This document shows, in pieces, positions 11,641 through 23,046 of a stretch of DNA of 64,000 bases. The notes under the pieces are model-generated. The model did no database searches. It was not told the origin of the DNA and worked only from the letters and a program-made list of their open reading frames with translations. The translations under genes were made by a program, and so were the position numbers. The DNA is from Catonia carolina (lineage: Eukaryota > Arthropoda > Insecta > Hemiptera > Achilidae). The DNA is taken from NCBI GenBank assembly GCA_035578175.1, contig JAQMRL010000008.1:90748541-90812540 (forward strand), in the 5' to 3' direction. Positions within the stretch are counted from its first letter, which is position 1; the number at the start of each line of letters is the position of its first letter.

Positions 11641-12165
11641 TTAATTAAAGGGACCGACGGTGACAGTATTTATGTATTTTAAGCTAAAATACAACTTAAA
11701 ATGAATCAAAATTGATATTGTTTTTAATCTAAATGTTTTCTAATGATTCCTGATTATAACACGTCTTCATTTATTCGTGGGAAGAAAATATTTACAAACT
11801 AATGAAAAACAATACTATTTCCCTATGGTTCAAATCCCGTGGAACACCCGGTATAGGTAGTCGTCGCCGCGAGTCAGCTGTTTAACAGCTGGATTTTTAG
11901 GGTTGAAGGTTTCTGGTACAAATTCTAGTAAAGTTAATTACTTTATACGTATTTGAATACTAGACAGTGGTTACCGGTATACTTTGATGGTTGGGGTTCA
12001 ATTAACCATACTCTCTCAGGAATGCTCGCCCTGGTGTTTGTAGACGACTACTCATCTATACGTCATACACGTCATTCTCATCTCATTGAGTCATGGAGTT
12101 GCTTATTTTTTCTTTTTTTTTTAATTAAACAGATTACGACGTACACTCATTATTAAAATAAACTT

Positions 12166-12433
12166 ATTAACTATTAATTTCTAGAATTTATACCTGTCTA
12201 AAAAAATGTTGACGCACCCGTCACCTCACATCGTCAAAACTATTTAAAAATTTACTGCCAAAAATATTATATGATTTTTAACTGTTTTAAAATATTTTTC
12301 ACTTGAATTTTGAATTTTATTTTTACCGATGTCAGGTATTCGTAGATTTCTATTCTAAATACCAAAGGGCGTTAACAATACTTTTGAAAACCTTGTTTTG
12401 AAATCGTTAATGTATTTTCATATTTGCTTTTGC
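12166..12433. other. Unassigned AT-rich stretch
   Basis: No gene or repeat recognised between SINE A copy 5 and repeat B copy 1. Confidence 0.4.
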
Positions 12434-12831
12434 TTAGGTCATCAGCCGAAAGGCTAGTTTGAACCTATAGAGGTTTTACTAAGTAAAACGAGGAGTGTTT
12501 TACGAGGAGTGAGGTGTTTTACCAACGCCTTCCTCGCTGAGTGAAAAGTAAGCTTATCAGCATGCCGGACTCTCTGAAAAGCACATATTTTCCACTCTGC
12601 AAATGACACCTTCACTTCATTCACCGCAGGGTCTGGCTGTATTATGAAATTCATTACTTTCAGAGAAGATAACTCTGATTAGCGTCTTTTTGCACCTGTA
12701 CTTCTTCTGTTCTTAAATGATTCAGTCATTTAATTGGCTGACCATATGATAAGAAACGTAACTATTTATTTTAGCTCTGCAATGAACAGATTGAGTGTAA
12801 ATAATTTGACACTGCACCTGCCTGTTATGGG
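12434..12831 (-). repeat. Interspersed repeat family B, copy 1
   Basis: About 390 bases, also found at 23726, 34762, 49547, 52116, 53207 (partial) and 53770. On the minus strand it begins CCCATAACAGGCAGGTG and ends GCCGAAAGG-type sequence followed by ATGACCTAA. It contains a short frame starting MNFIIQPDP (12454-12654, minus). A B-box-like GGTTCAAAC lies near its end. The nature of the family (SINE or other) is not resolved. Confidence 0.7.
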
Positions 12832-13160
12832 AAATATTTTAATATTATACAGTTAAAATATACCACTTACACGCCCCCCGGGAGGCGTACCCCGTAGCTC
12901 TCAACGAGTTTTTAAAAAAAATTAAAGCAAAAAATTACAATTAATGCACGATAATGACGAACCGAATTCATTTCTACCAGCTGGTAGCTTAAATAGTTTT
13001 GAAGCGGGTGTTATGGTCTTCCTTCCAGTGTATGTATTTTTTGGAGTATTAGGAATACACTCCTCTAATTACTTTTTCAGTGTTTTTATTTCGACGTAAA
13101 AATAATTATTTATTTCATTTATAAATCTAACATGATCGATACCAATAAAATTGTTATTTT
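12832..13160. other. Unassigned stretch
   Basis: AT-rich apart from a GC-rich patch at about 12870-12900 (CGCCCCCCGGGAGGCG, a short self-complementary run). No gene recognised. Confidence 0.4.
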
Positions 13161-13335
13161 AGTTTCGTAGCGAACTAGTAGCGTGCTGGTCTACAATGCG
13201 TAGGTCTTGAGTTCGATTCCCGTCTAGGATCAGGAAATTTGCTGAAGTTAAAACCCACCGTTACATTATTCACCGTAGTCGCTAATAACCAAGCTGTTGA
13301 TGCGACTTTAAAATAAACTAAAACAGATTTTATTT
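13161..13335 (+). mobile_element. tRNA-derived SINE family C, copy 2
   Basis: The tRNA-like head ends in GAGTTCGATTCCCGTC, a close B-box match. The family body follows: AAGTTAAAACCCACC, GTAGTCGCTAATAACCAAGC and TGTTGATGCGACTTT, then an A-rich tail. This is the best-preserved member in the window. Confidence 0.75.
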
Positions 13336-13601
13336 TGTTAAACTTTTTCAAAATGCCCCAAATTTTGTTTCTACGTTGCATCTTTCAAGTAAACACTGGA
13401 AAAGCAAGAAATTATTTTTCCTAGTTTCAATGTCAAAATCATTGATATTCTTAGTAATCTTACTTAACTCCTGTAAAACAAATTATACATCTCATGTACT
13501 TTGCATGGAAATTTTTGTATGAATTAAATATAATAGTTTTACATTTGATCATCTGCATGGTGTCGTGAAACTCATTAAAACTAAATTTTACTATTCTATA
13601 A

Positions 13602-13656
13602 TCCATTGTGAACCCTAATGACCAAATGGTGGATGCGACTTTAAATAAACTAAAGG
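13602..13656 (+). repeat. SINE-C 3' tail fragment
   Basis: Only the end of the family body is present, containing GGTGGATGCGACTTT and AAATAAACTAAA. Confidence 0.5.
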
Positions 13657-13764
13657 TATGAATTTCTCATTTAATTTAAAGTCATACCAACATTTTAAGT
13701 AATTAGAAATTAAGTTTATGTACGACAAAGTAGAAAACGCTAAAACTTTCAGAATTTGGTAGTA

Positions 13765-13797
13765 TAGAAGAAGAACAACGAAACTATTCTTCTTCTA
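13765..13797. repeat. 11 bp hairpin
   Basis: TAGAAGAAGAA pairs with TTCTTCTTCTA across an 11-base loop. No function inferred. Confidence 0.8.
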
Positions 13798-13897
13798 CAT
13801 AACACTAATATAATTAAACCATAAAAAGACTACTTTGTTCATTAATTTTTATAAAAACCAGTTGCCTTGAAGTTAAATTTTGAAGAAGTACAATATG

Positions 13898-14961
13898 ATT
13901 ATGAAAAAGTAAATTCTTATTTCAAAATTTTGTGTTATTCAGACAAAAACGCAGCTATTGTTATTGAGATAATTTAGGAATTACAAATGTTTTGTTTATA
14001 AGGAAATTTTAGACGAAGTAAAGTAAATTTTTTAATTTTTGTAAGCTCTTTTTGCCACCCCACATTCTCTTCATTCTTTTACTGCAGGATTCCCACATCT
14101 GTCTATCCAGTGTTTTGGTTTTGTTCATCGCAGAAACCCATAAAGTCAAGAATTAGTTGTTTAAGTTCAATATGTTTTTTAGGTTTATTTCAGTTTCCTC
14201 AATATCCTTTCTGACTTCTTCAATAAACCACTTATGCAATATATTAGGTCTATTATCTAATGTTTTAAAAATTAGTTATTTCAACCGTTTGTCATCTATT
14301 CAATATAGGTCTCTGTGAAATTTTAATTCTTATTTTTTGAAAGTTTGTTAGAAGTGGAAAAACAAGAATTCGAGCACAAACATCCAGAATCATCCCGGTC
14401 TATCCCAAATTTTTCGAATTATGCATAATATTTCATATTCATGATATTTTTCGAAATATCTATAATATTTTCCAGGAATATCCAGAATTTTTATAATATT
14501 ACAGGATATCTGGACGTTAAACCAGTAACGTCCAAAAACCGGTTAGTAATATAGGGAATACTTTTTTAAATCCTCAAAAGTTCCAGATAGACCGGGATAA
14601 CGCTGGATGTTTGTACGTGAATTCTTGTTTTTACACTACTTTCATTTTAATTAAAATATAGCTTTAACAATATAATCTTTGAATACTCTACGATTTAAAA
14701 TATTTAATTTTCTTCTTAAAATTTTTGAATTTGTGAACAACAGTGGCTTTCCGTGCTTTAACTTTGGCTGCATGTCGAATATCCTTAAAAAATACATTAG
14801 ATTAAGATTACCACGTTTTTTTGTCTTTCCTAAATTATCCTTAAAAATAAATCCTTAAATTATCCTTAAATTATCTTTGGCCTAAATTATCTCAATAACA
14901 GTAGCTGCGTTTTTGTCTGAATAACACAAAATTTTGAAATAAGAATTTACTTTTTCATAAT
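13898..14961. repeat. 1064 bp unit bounded by 81 bp inverted repeats
   Basis: 13898-13978 and 14881-14961 are ungapped reverse complements with very few mismatches, beginning ATTATGAAAAAGTAAATTC. The 902-base interior holds a nested MITE (14353-14637) and LINE-like minus-strand relics around 14040-14290. The arms could be TIRs of a DNA transposon or an inverted duplication. I see no clear target duplication. Confidence 0.75.
14353..14637. mobile_element. MITE-like element, 285 bp
   Basis: Inverted ends of about 50 bases. The left reads AGTGGAAAAACAAGAATTC and the right, read inward, AGTGTAAAAACAAGAATTC. Both continue into ACAAACATCCAG and ATCCCGGTCTATC. The interior is AT-rich with repeated AATATCCAGA-like words. 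No coding capacity. The target duplication is not resolved. Confidence 0.75.
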
Positions 14962-15839
14962 TAACACTGGCTTTAGCTAGTTTACAAACTGGTCGATTTT
15001 TAACTTTGTTGGTTAGATTAAATTTACAAAAATAAATTTATGATAAATTTTCATTATTATTTAAAGGTTTTTAATATTTTTGTTTTTATGTATAGGTGTT
15101 GATCCGTTCAACGATAAAGGGAGTTAGGTAGTTAATCTTACAGCATTGGAGAAGCTGGTAGCTGCTTTTCACGATTCGGATCTAGTTGACTGGGTCCACT
15201 CGGGTTAATTCGGTTCCTGTAATTTTGTCAAGTCCTTTCTGTAGTATCTAACGAAGAGCTCTGAGCTGACCGCTGGCCATTTCCGATCTAACCAAGATAT
15301 AGGCTGGCGGGGAAGAATGAGGTTACACTCAGATCCTGTATTACAAGTCACATCTGAATCCTTTCTCTCTCCTACTCGCTCTTAAATCTACTTTCTTCCT
15401 CTATGTGCCGTTTGCCACCTTATTCGACTTTAAATTTAAAGTTAAAAGGGTATACCAAACGAACACCGGTCTTGTTTCCATTTGCATCTTTACAATTAGT
15501 TATTAGTGACAAACTGTTTTGTTCTGAACTAAGTTAAATAAACTTCAAGTATACACCAAAATGGTATTAAATTTACTTAAATCAAAATAAAATATCTTAT
15601 AAAGACTAATAATTTATATTTAAAGTTAGGTATTTTAATTTATAACAACGAAAAATATCAAAATTAAATACTAAAATATTATTATTTCTTTCAAATATCT
15701 TTTTTAAAAAGAAATATTATAATTTTAAAATAAGGCCACAATTTTGTTCTTGCCGTTACGTCATTTTTTATTTTATTATTATTATTATATTTTTAAAACT
15801 GATGGCAAAGGAACATTGGCCATTATTTCAAATTTATTT
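14962..15839. other. Unassigned stretch
   Basis: AT-rich with a less AT-rich patch at about 15100-15420. No open frame of note and no recognised repeat. Confidence 0.45.
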
Positions 15840-16157
15840 ATTAATCCTAATGTGTGAAAATTGTAATCTATTCAATTTAGAATAATAAGCAACCGAATGA
15901 CCTAATGAGATGAGAATAATATGTATGACGTTGAAGGCTGAATGAGGTACAGACTAAGCCCACCATTTCTGAGACAGTATGGTTAATTGAACCGCAACTA
16001 TCAAAATACACAGGTAACCACTTTCTAGTATTCAAATACGTATTAATGTAAACTACCTTTACTAGGATTTGAACCACCGATCCATCGTCACCGTACATTA
16101 GCTGTCAAACAGCTGACTCGTAGCGTCAGCTATACTACAAGACCAACCCGCCGGGTT
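15840..16157 (-). mobile_element. tRNA-derived SINE family A, copy 6
   Basis: Diverged full-length copy. The head CCAACCCGCCGGGT lies at about 16143-16156 and a B box GGTTCAAATCC is on the minus strand. The 3' end AATCCTAATGTGTG lies at 15844. Confidence 0.7.
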
Positions 16158-16311
16158 ACCTAAATATAAAGTAGAAGTCAAAATTTTAAAACATTAAGAC
16201 TACAGCACAAAACTCTATAACAAATCTTGTTACTGTCATTGTACTCGTTTTTAATTAACGCAACCGCTATTTTAAAAAATTACTGAATAAATACTTTTTT
16301 TACTTTCTCCT

Positions 16312-16996
16312 GCCTATAAGAATATGTAGGAAGAAAAGAATTGTTTTCATGTCTATTTTTCGAAATTGAGTTTTCACCGGATATACACTATTTCAAACCC
16401 CCTGAACCCAAAAAGTTGTAGTTTATTCGTGTCATTTTTCAATTTTTGCAATTTTCTCAAAAACGGCTCCTACGATGTTTTTTTTAAAAAATCGCCCATT
16501 TACTAAATGTTTTATGCTCTACAAGATAGGGTAGGTGCTATGCCTGCTAAAATTTTTGGGAAGGCTGTTTTCTTGTAAAACAATTGTTTTTTTTAAGATT
16601 TCAGCCTTAATATTAGTTTAGCGGTAATTAGTGATTTCCCCTTTTTTAACGAAAATCTGTAAAAAATCGATTTTTTAAAGATTTTAGCTTTAGTATGCAT
16701 TTTACGACCAAAGTGTATATAATGAAATTTGTATGATATTATAAGATCTACAACTTTTATTCTGGGCATTTTTACTACAGATCCTAGTTTATCGTTAAAC
16801 AGTGATTTTCCGTATTTTTAAGCCAAAGTTAGATTTGTTTTCATTTTGCACCATTCACTCATGATTAAAATAAGATTATAATTTTTGAAGTTAGTTTTTT
16901 TGTTTATTTCTAATGTTTTATTACCAACATGAGGTTATATTGTTAATTATATGCATTGGCAAGAGAAAGTTGTGTGAGTGTTTCACACCAGATTTT
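16312..16996 (+). mobile_element. Helentron/HINE-like element, copy H2 (internally deleted)
   Basis: It has the family start ACTTTCTCCTGCC and end GGCAAGAGAAAGT plus the hairpin and CACACCAGA. The whole GT tract and its flanks are gone: AACCCAAAAA joins directly to GTTGTAGTTTATTCG near 16413. A second internal segment is also missing near 16600. It is inverted relative to H3. Confidence 0.65.
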
Positions 16997-17623
16997 TTTT
17001 TTAAATCAAACAACATCTGCATAGTTTTATAAATAAATAAGTCTTGACTTTTCCTAATCAAACAAGTAAAACAAGTTTGCTTAAAAAAATTGAGATTTGG
17101 ATAAGGTCACCAGCTCACAGACAGACAATTACACTATCTTGTCATAGGATGTATTTTTTTCAGCTAGCTTTTAATCAAATACAATAAAAAAATTCTTAAA
17201 CAGTAGTTTCTAAAAAAAACATAAAATATAATAAAAAGTACAAACCCAAAAGATTAACACCGAATTAAAATGCTAAAAAACTTTATGTTATTTCATCTTA
17301 TTTGGATTTTACGTTACTTCTGTAAAAGATGAATGTCTACTAATAAATTTCGATGACTAATAATAAAACTTTAATATTTTATACTTCACGAAGAATGTCA
17401 ATTTTTTTACCGTATGAGAGTACATTATGTAAAAAGATAGTTTCAATTAGATGACAGGTAGTAATTTTCCAGATACTAGTTCGGAATCTGTATCAAATTT
17501 ACAGGTGTAATGTTTGAATCAATATCAGAACTGTTTTATTGAGGAATAAAAAAAGTTTTCAACGAACAAAAAAAAATTATTTGAAAAAAGTATTTCGGAC
17601 ATCAACTATTTGATAGTTAAAAA
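16997..17623. other. Spacer between inverted H2 and H3
   Basis: AT-rich with short ORFs only. It separates two H copies in opposite orientation (tail to tail). Confidence 0.5.
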
Positions 17624-18423
17624 TCTGGTGTGAAACACTCACACAACTTTCTCTTGCCAATGCAAATAATTAACAATAAACCTAACATTAGTATTAAAAC
17701 ATTAGAAATGAACAAAAACTAACCTCAAAAACATAACCTTATTTTAATCATGAGTGAATGACGCAAAATGACAATCGAACTCAGTTTGGCTTAAAAATAC
17801 GGAAAATCACGCATTCACGCTAAACTAGGCTCTGTAGAGAAAAATGCTCTAAACAAAAGTTGTAGATCTTTTAATTTTCTATAAATTTAATTATATACAC
17901 TTTTGTCGTAAAATGCATACTAAGACCGAAATGTTAAAAAAAATCGATTTTTCTCACGTTTTCGTGAGAAAAAAACAGAAAATCGCAAATTACCGCTAAA
18001 CTAAGCGTTATACAAAAAAATGTTCGAAACAGAAGTTGTAGGTTTTTAAATTCTCTACAACTTTTATTACATAAGTTTTTGCGCTAAAATTTATATTAAA
18101 GCCGTAATCTTAAAAAAACAACGTTTTTACGTGAAAACAGCCTCACCGAGAATTTCAGCAAACATGCCGCCTACCCTATCTTGTTAAGAATAAAAAATTG
18201 AGTAAATGAGGCGATTTTAAAAAAAATCGTAGGACCAGTTTTTGAGAAAATCGCAAAAAACTGAAAAATTATACGAATAAACTACTACTTCCGGTTGACC
18301 GATTTTGATGAAAATGTTCGTGTCGCGTCCGGTAGTGGTATGTAACTTAAGTTTCAAGTTTCAAGTTTGTACGATGTTCCGTTCTTGAGATATTCTGTTC
18401 ACACACAGACACACACACACACA

Positions 18424-18486
<63 letters not shown>

Positions 18487-18629
18487 ACACACACAGACCA
18501 ATCGCTAAAAACATGTTTTTTGGGTTCAGGGGGTCTGAAAACGTATAGATCCGGTGAAAACTCGATTTCGAAAAATCGACATGAAAACAATACTTTCCTT
18601 CCTATATATTCATATAGGCAAGAGAAAGT
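17624..18629 (-). mobile_element. Helentron/HINE-like element, copy H3 (complete)
   Basis: Reverse-oriented full copy, nearly identical to H1 in its arms and body. TCTGGTGTGAAACACTCACA lies at 17624 and GGCAAGAGAAAGT ends at 18629. A CA tract lies at about 18402-18498. The close match of H1 and H3, 11 kb apart, suggests recent spread or gene conversion. Confidence 0.65.
18402..18498. repeat. (CA)n microsatellite inside H3
   Basis: About 97 bases, interrupted by CAGACA at both sides. Confidence 0.95.
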
Positions 18630-19036
18630 AAAAAGGAATAAAGACGGTTAAGTAGGGAGGACAAAAGCCAATCTCCCAAGTTCATTTCGCTTGCGTCGAA
18701 ATGTATAATTGCGTGCTGTTGGCAGCTCTGCGTTTAAAACACCTTAATTTGTAGTTGTCAGTTGGTATGTAAGTGGTTGCTGGTATTTTACGATGTCATT
18801 CAAATTAAGAGGAGAACAAAAGGTTGCATGCTTCCATTGTGATGAAACTAGAAATACACCACTGAATTTCGTAATAAGTTTTGTCGAGATTTCCAAATGG
18901 TTTATTATCGACACGTTATCGCAAAGATTTATGAAAATTAAGGCAAATTAATTTGGTAACCTTTGTAATGAAAACTTAATTTCGTAAATAAACACATTTG
19001 AATTACGCAAATTTTTTGGCTGATTTCCGCCGTTAA
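18630..19036. other. Unassigned stretch
   Basis: Mixed composition. A weak coding-like stretch begins at the ATG near 18793 but is broken within about 60 bases. No function assigned. Confidence 0.4.
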
Positions 19037-20266
19037 CTCTAGAGCCGGCAATCGTCGATTTTGAAATGATGTTACCGCTTCTTGAACCAGTCGCGTCGCA
19101 AAATCGGATTCGCTTCATATTATTGGAATGTTGTCGTTTTAGTTTTAAATTTATTTGTAGACAGCGTTGCTATTTTGTAAAATAGTTTAGTTATGTATAG
19201 AGTAAATTATTACGTATAATACCAGATGAAATATCCTAAATATTTCCCACAAGATATTCGCCAAATTTGTTGAATAATTATTTTACTACTCATATTTATT
19301 TCCACAATTTCCAGTTTAATGAATTCTTCCCCACATTAGGGCATGCCAAACTTACAACAGTCAAACAACAACAGTCTGTTTACACAAACAGAAATCAACT
19401 AAATCTTAATCAAGTCATGAATCATTCAACGCACCATCAATCAATTATTGAATCTGAAACAACCCTTTTAAAATTCACACTTAAAACAAGAATAAAAACA
19501 ATTTAGTTTAGTATATCAAATTTAAAAAAAAACCATCTTTAATGAACGAATGAGGGACCCGCCTACTCGCTTCGCCATTTTGTCCCTCACTGAAAATAAT
19601 TTTGTACAAAATCTATCTTATTCTTCTCTAGTCGCCTAGCAACTGAAATAAATAACTTTTTATTAAAATAATTTTGTTAATGTGAAATAATTTTAAATAA
19701 TTCTTAAATAATAATCAGCTGGAGATGTTTATCATTTTAATAAACTCAAAAAATAAACAATTCCAGATGTTCAGTAAATTTGGTACATTACACAGAGTTT
19801 TAGTTGCATATTCTGCTTGTGTTTCTCTGTTGAAGCCACGCTATCCTACAGCTGAATTTGGTTATTTCTTGGTTTACATAATGTGTATTTGCATATATTT
19901 TCTTCAGTTTTGACATAGAATCGTTTTTTTTATTTTTATTTTTAAGTAAACATTATAAGTAACGATTCGTACATAATGAATTTTTAAAGTAGAGCATAAG
20001 AAAGTTTGAAACAGTAGTGTCATCTGAAATTTAAAAAAAAAGTTTGTCTAAAAATTATTTTCAAATAGCTCCAGCATCCCTAACTGTCAGATTAAAATGT
20101 CAATAATGTATTTATTCTATTTTTCCAAGTTTTCTTGTTATTTCGATACGTCACGTGATAAGGTTTGTGATTTATAGTAAATTTTTAATGATTTCTTTAC
20201 GGTTCGCTGATTCATATGCTAGAAATTCTCTGCCGTTCTTGAAAATTGTTATTGCCGGTTATAGAG
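19037..20266. mobile_element. TIR element D, copy with extra segment
   Basis: The ends CTCTAGAGCCGGCAAT and (read inward) CTCTATAACCGGCAAT form a 16 bp TIR with two mismatches. The flanks are TAA at 19034-19036 and 20267-20269. The outer parts match 581-1238 closely. The segment 19216-19795 is absent from the other copy. The TAA duplication and short TIR fit PIF/Harbinger MITEs. No transposase frame is visible. Confidence 0.7.
19216..19795. repeat. Extra ~570 bp in element D copy 2
   Basis: The shorter copy reads ATTACGTATAACAGTTTTAG across this point. Here ATTACGTATAA is followed by about 570 bases before CAGAGTTTTAGTTGC. It contains a hairpin-like GAGGGAC...GTCCCTC (about 19550-19596) and a 79-codon chance frame. 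It is either a nested insertion without obvious target duplications or the ancestral interior lost from copy 1. Confidence 0.6.
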
Positions 20267-21384
20267 TAAAGAGAAGGTGAGCTTACTTGTATAATTAAAC
20301 GTGAAAGTCCGCAACTTCTGATTAACGTATTTACTTATTACCGATTCTCTAACTTCCTGACCGAAATTCGGAAAACGTTTTGGTTACAATTTGAACAAAA
20401 ACCTAAAGCGTTTGTATTTCGATCACTTTTATCTGATGCGTAAAAACAAGGTTACTACCCAAAAGCAACGCGTGTTATCTCGAAAACTTCTCAAAGAGTT
20501 ATAGTTCTATACGAGTAAATCGGTTGGCACGTTCTATAAACGATTCCAGCAAAAATTAGAACACTTAAATTTCTTCCTCTAGCTCCTAAAAGATAGAAGA
20601 AGGCTAATTATCCAAAAGCAATATGTTTCGTTCTAACCTTCCCAAAGAGCAATCCTTTCTTTTCGTAAAATAGTCGTTAGTATTTGTAACGTAAAATCTA
20701 GAAAAGTAAAGTATGAAGTGAGACCGGAGTATAAAATAAAGAAATATAATAATTAACGGTTTCTTGTGAGGTTATCAATAAGTTTAATTGTTAAAAATTA
20801 AACAACCAGTGAATATGAATAAAATTGGTGAAAGAATGAATAATTTGAGATGAGCGACGTGACATAAGAAGAGCACCATCCAATGATACGTCTCCGACAT
20901 TTTATTTATTTGTTGTTAAACTAATTCATTTATATTAGTGACATAAAATGATTCCACTTCCTCCTTAATTGCCTTTAAACGTTGTTTAGTAAATGACGGG
21001 AAGAAATCTTGCGTATCAGAATGTATATCATTCAATGCGTTTGAATAAGAAAAAAGTCTGTTGTGGAAGTTTCGATAAAGTTGAATGAAACGTCTGTTAC
21101 CAGAAGAATTTTGAGGTCGTTATGTAAAGTAGCGTTAAAAACGTAAGAAGATGCGTTGGCCAGAAAAGGCCAGAATATTTCGCATTTATTCCAAAGAAAT
21201 ATGTATTAATAAGTCGTTTGACTAAATAACGAAATATTCTGGCCATTGGCCTAAAAAATTCAACTATTCTTCAAAATCACAGAACATATATATTGAATGT
21301 CATATTTCTTATTCTTTTAAAATAAACATAGGCCTATTTCTTAATAATGACAACACCTATTTAAATTAATGTTTTTAAAGTGCT
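20267..21384. other. Unassigned stretch with one stem
   Basis: No gene found. A 15 bp stem GGCCAGAATATTTCG (21168-21182) pairs with 21230-21244 across 47 bases. Confidence 0.45.
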
Positions 21385-21720
21385 ACTCCTTCACACATGA
21401 AACGTATACAAGCGATTCAGAAGAAGATTCTACGAACGATAACGCAATGACCCTTTTACATCACAAACTCAATGTTGCACAAAGACTTACAAATCCCATA
21501 CGTAATTGATATCACGAAACAACTATACAAGTCGATGTATGACCAATATGAATTACATGACAACCCTCTCATACAAAACATACACTAAAGTGATACCGGG
21601 TACTCAGCGCAGACGTTTGAAGCGCCTCTGGCCAAGAGGTCTTCTTGGCCAACTGTAGGACTGTGGTGATGACTGCACGCTCCTTCAAATAAATCAAGTT
21701 TTGGAACATTAACAACGTTA
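21385..21720 (+). pseudogene. Jockey-like LINE C-terminal relic
   Basis: Plus-strand peptides IKRIQAIQKKILRTITQ, LHKDLQIPYV and LAKRSSW match the end of jockey reverse transcriptases (consensus style Q.K.LR.I...DL.IP.V). A stop follows TITQ and another lies within the tail. No catalytic box remains. The downstream TAGGACTGTGG may be the 3' UTR. Confidence 0.65.
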
Positions 21721-22887
21721 ATTTTACATTTAGAAATTGTTATATTAATTTATTAATAGATAATAAATTTCAATTAATATTGTCAGAAAAAGTGTTTCTG
21801 AGAGTATTTTAAGTGTTATTTTACGTTCATAATTATTAATTAGACAACTTTAATTAATAAAATAATTATTTTTATTAAATTTTCAAAGTAAAATAAAACA
21901 ATAACATCGATACATCGATCGTTCCTGCTGAACTGTTACAATCTTAGATTCAAATCACAGAATCCGAGCTGTCACTGACCAATTAGCTTATTATTAAATT
22001 GTTATTCATCAATTATTGCGCTAAGTATTAGTTCTTTATTGCCATTAATTAATTATTAGCTTATTATTAATTAACGTGATTTACCTAATCGAAAGTACTG
22101 AATGTCAAGGTATCACTCTGCACAACAAAAATATTTGAACATGTATTTTTAAACATTTATTAACCATGGATTTAGTACATGTATTTAGAACATTTGTATT
22201 TAGCCTACGATAGTAAGGTAAACAATAATTATTATTCTTAATAGATTTTAATATGTAATATACAATCGGAGTTAATTATTATTTTTTAATTAACTTTATT
22301 TAATATTATTTTAAAACTTTTCTGAAATATTACAGTTGAAAATTTATGTCATGACAATAAATCCATAGAACATTAATATTATTTTCAATTGTAGTTTATC
22401 GAACCGGAAAAGTAATTTTCCGGAGTATTATACAATACATAAAATAACTCCGGGTTTAATTACCGCAGTATTTGTTCACGCAGTCTGTAAAAAAAGCATG
22501 ACAGTGTAGCGAATTGTCATTGTTTATTAAAATTCAGTGCTATATTTTATTGTATTAGAACCGAAAGAGTTTGTTGAAAATGTACATGATTCGAATAATT
22601 AACGTCAATTTGTTTTTTAAAATTATTTAATCTAACAATGTAATAAATTCCTTTTATCTGTGTTAATTTTAGATTTTAAAATTTTTATACACATAGTAAA
22701 CTACTTTTAATGCTTAATATTTTTGTTTATTTCGAACTTTACAATTTGTTATATATTTTTTTAAATATAATACTTAAATTTAAAACATTTAGTAGAGTTA
22801 TTTTTATTGTGTCTATGAAGTATATGAAGTAAACAAAATCAAAATAATTTTTATTCCTTTGCGAAAAAAAATATTTGTTTTGTTTTA
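21721..22887. other. Unassigned AT-rich stretch
   Basis: No ORF, repeat or regulatory signal I can support. Confidence 0.5.
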
Positions 22888-23046
22888 TTTTATTTAAAGT
22901 CGCATCAATAGCTTGGTTATTAGCAAATACGGTGTGCTATGTAACTGGAACGGTTTTGACTTGTAATAGTCTCTAGGCACTGGTCGGAAATCATACGTGG
23001 GATCACAGCATTGTGGAATAGCGCGCTGACCACTGCTCTACGAAGG
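22888..23046 (-). mobile_element. tRNA-derived SINE family C, copy 3
   Basis: On the minus strand the head GTAGAGCAGTGGTCAGCGCG (A-box-like) starts near 23040. The family body follows (CAAGTCAAAACCG, TTGCTAATAACCAAGC, ATTGATGCGACTTT) and then AAATAAAATAAAAC. The B-box region has decayed. Confidence 0.65.

Larger units (their letters stand above)
10414..11851. mobile_element. 1.44 kb long-TIR DNA transposon with GC-rich core
   Basis: The terminal inverted repeats are about 187 bases long (10414-10602 and 11667-11851). They begin CCGGGTGT and share TCATTAGT, TTTTCTTCCCACGAATAAAT and AATCAGGAATCATTAGAAAA. The target duplication is TA (10412-10413 and 11852-11853). The interior is AT-rich on the left and unusually GC/CpG-rich at about 11060-11640, with a 15 bp hairpin. 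No transposase motif is recognisable in any frame, so it is probably non-autonomous. The TA duplication fits Tc1/mariner-type integration, but long TIRs plus this core match no family I can name. Confidence 0.85.
10395..12160 (+). mobile_element. tRNA-derived SINE family A, copy 5, split by a transposon
   Basis: The head CCCACCGGGTTGGTCTA ends at 10413 and the rest resumes at 11854 with TAGGTAGTCGTCGCCGCGAG. It then continues through CAGCTGTTTAACAGCTG, a decayed B box (GGTACAAATTC), the body, and the 3' end near 12150. The intervening 1438 bases are a TIR transposon (10414-11851). Removing it together with one copy of the duplicated TA restores a SINE-like continuity, so the SINE predates the transposon. 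Confidence 0.8.
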
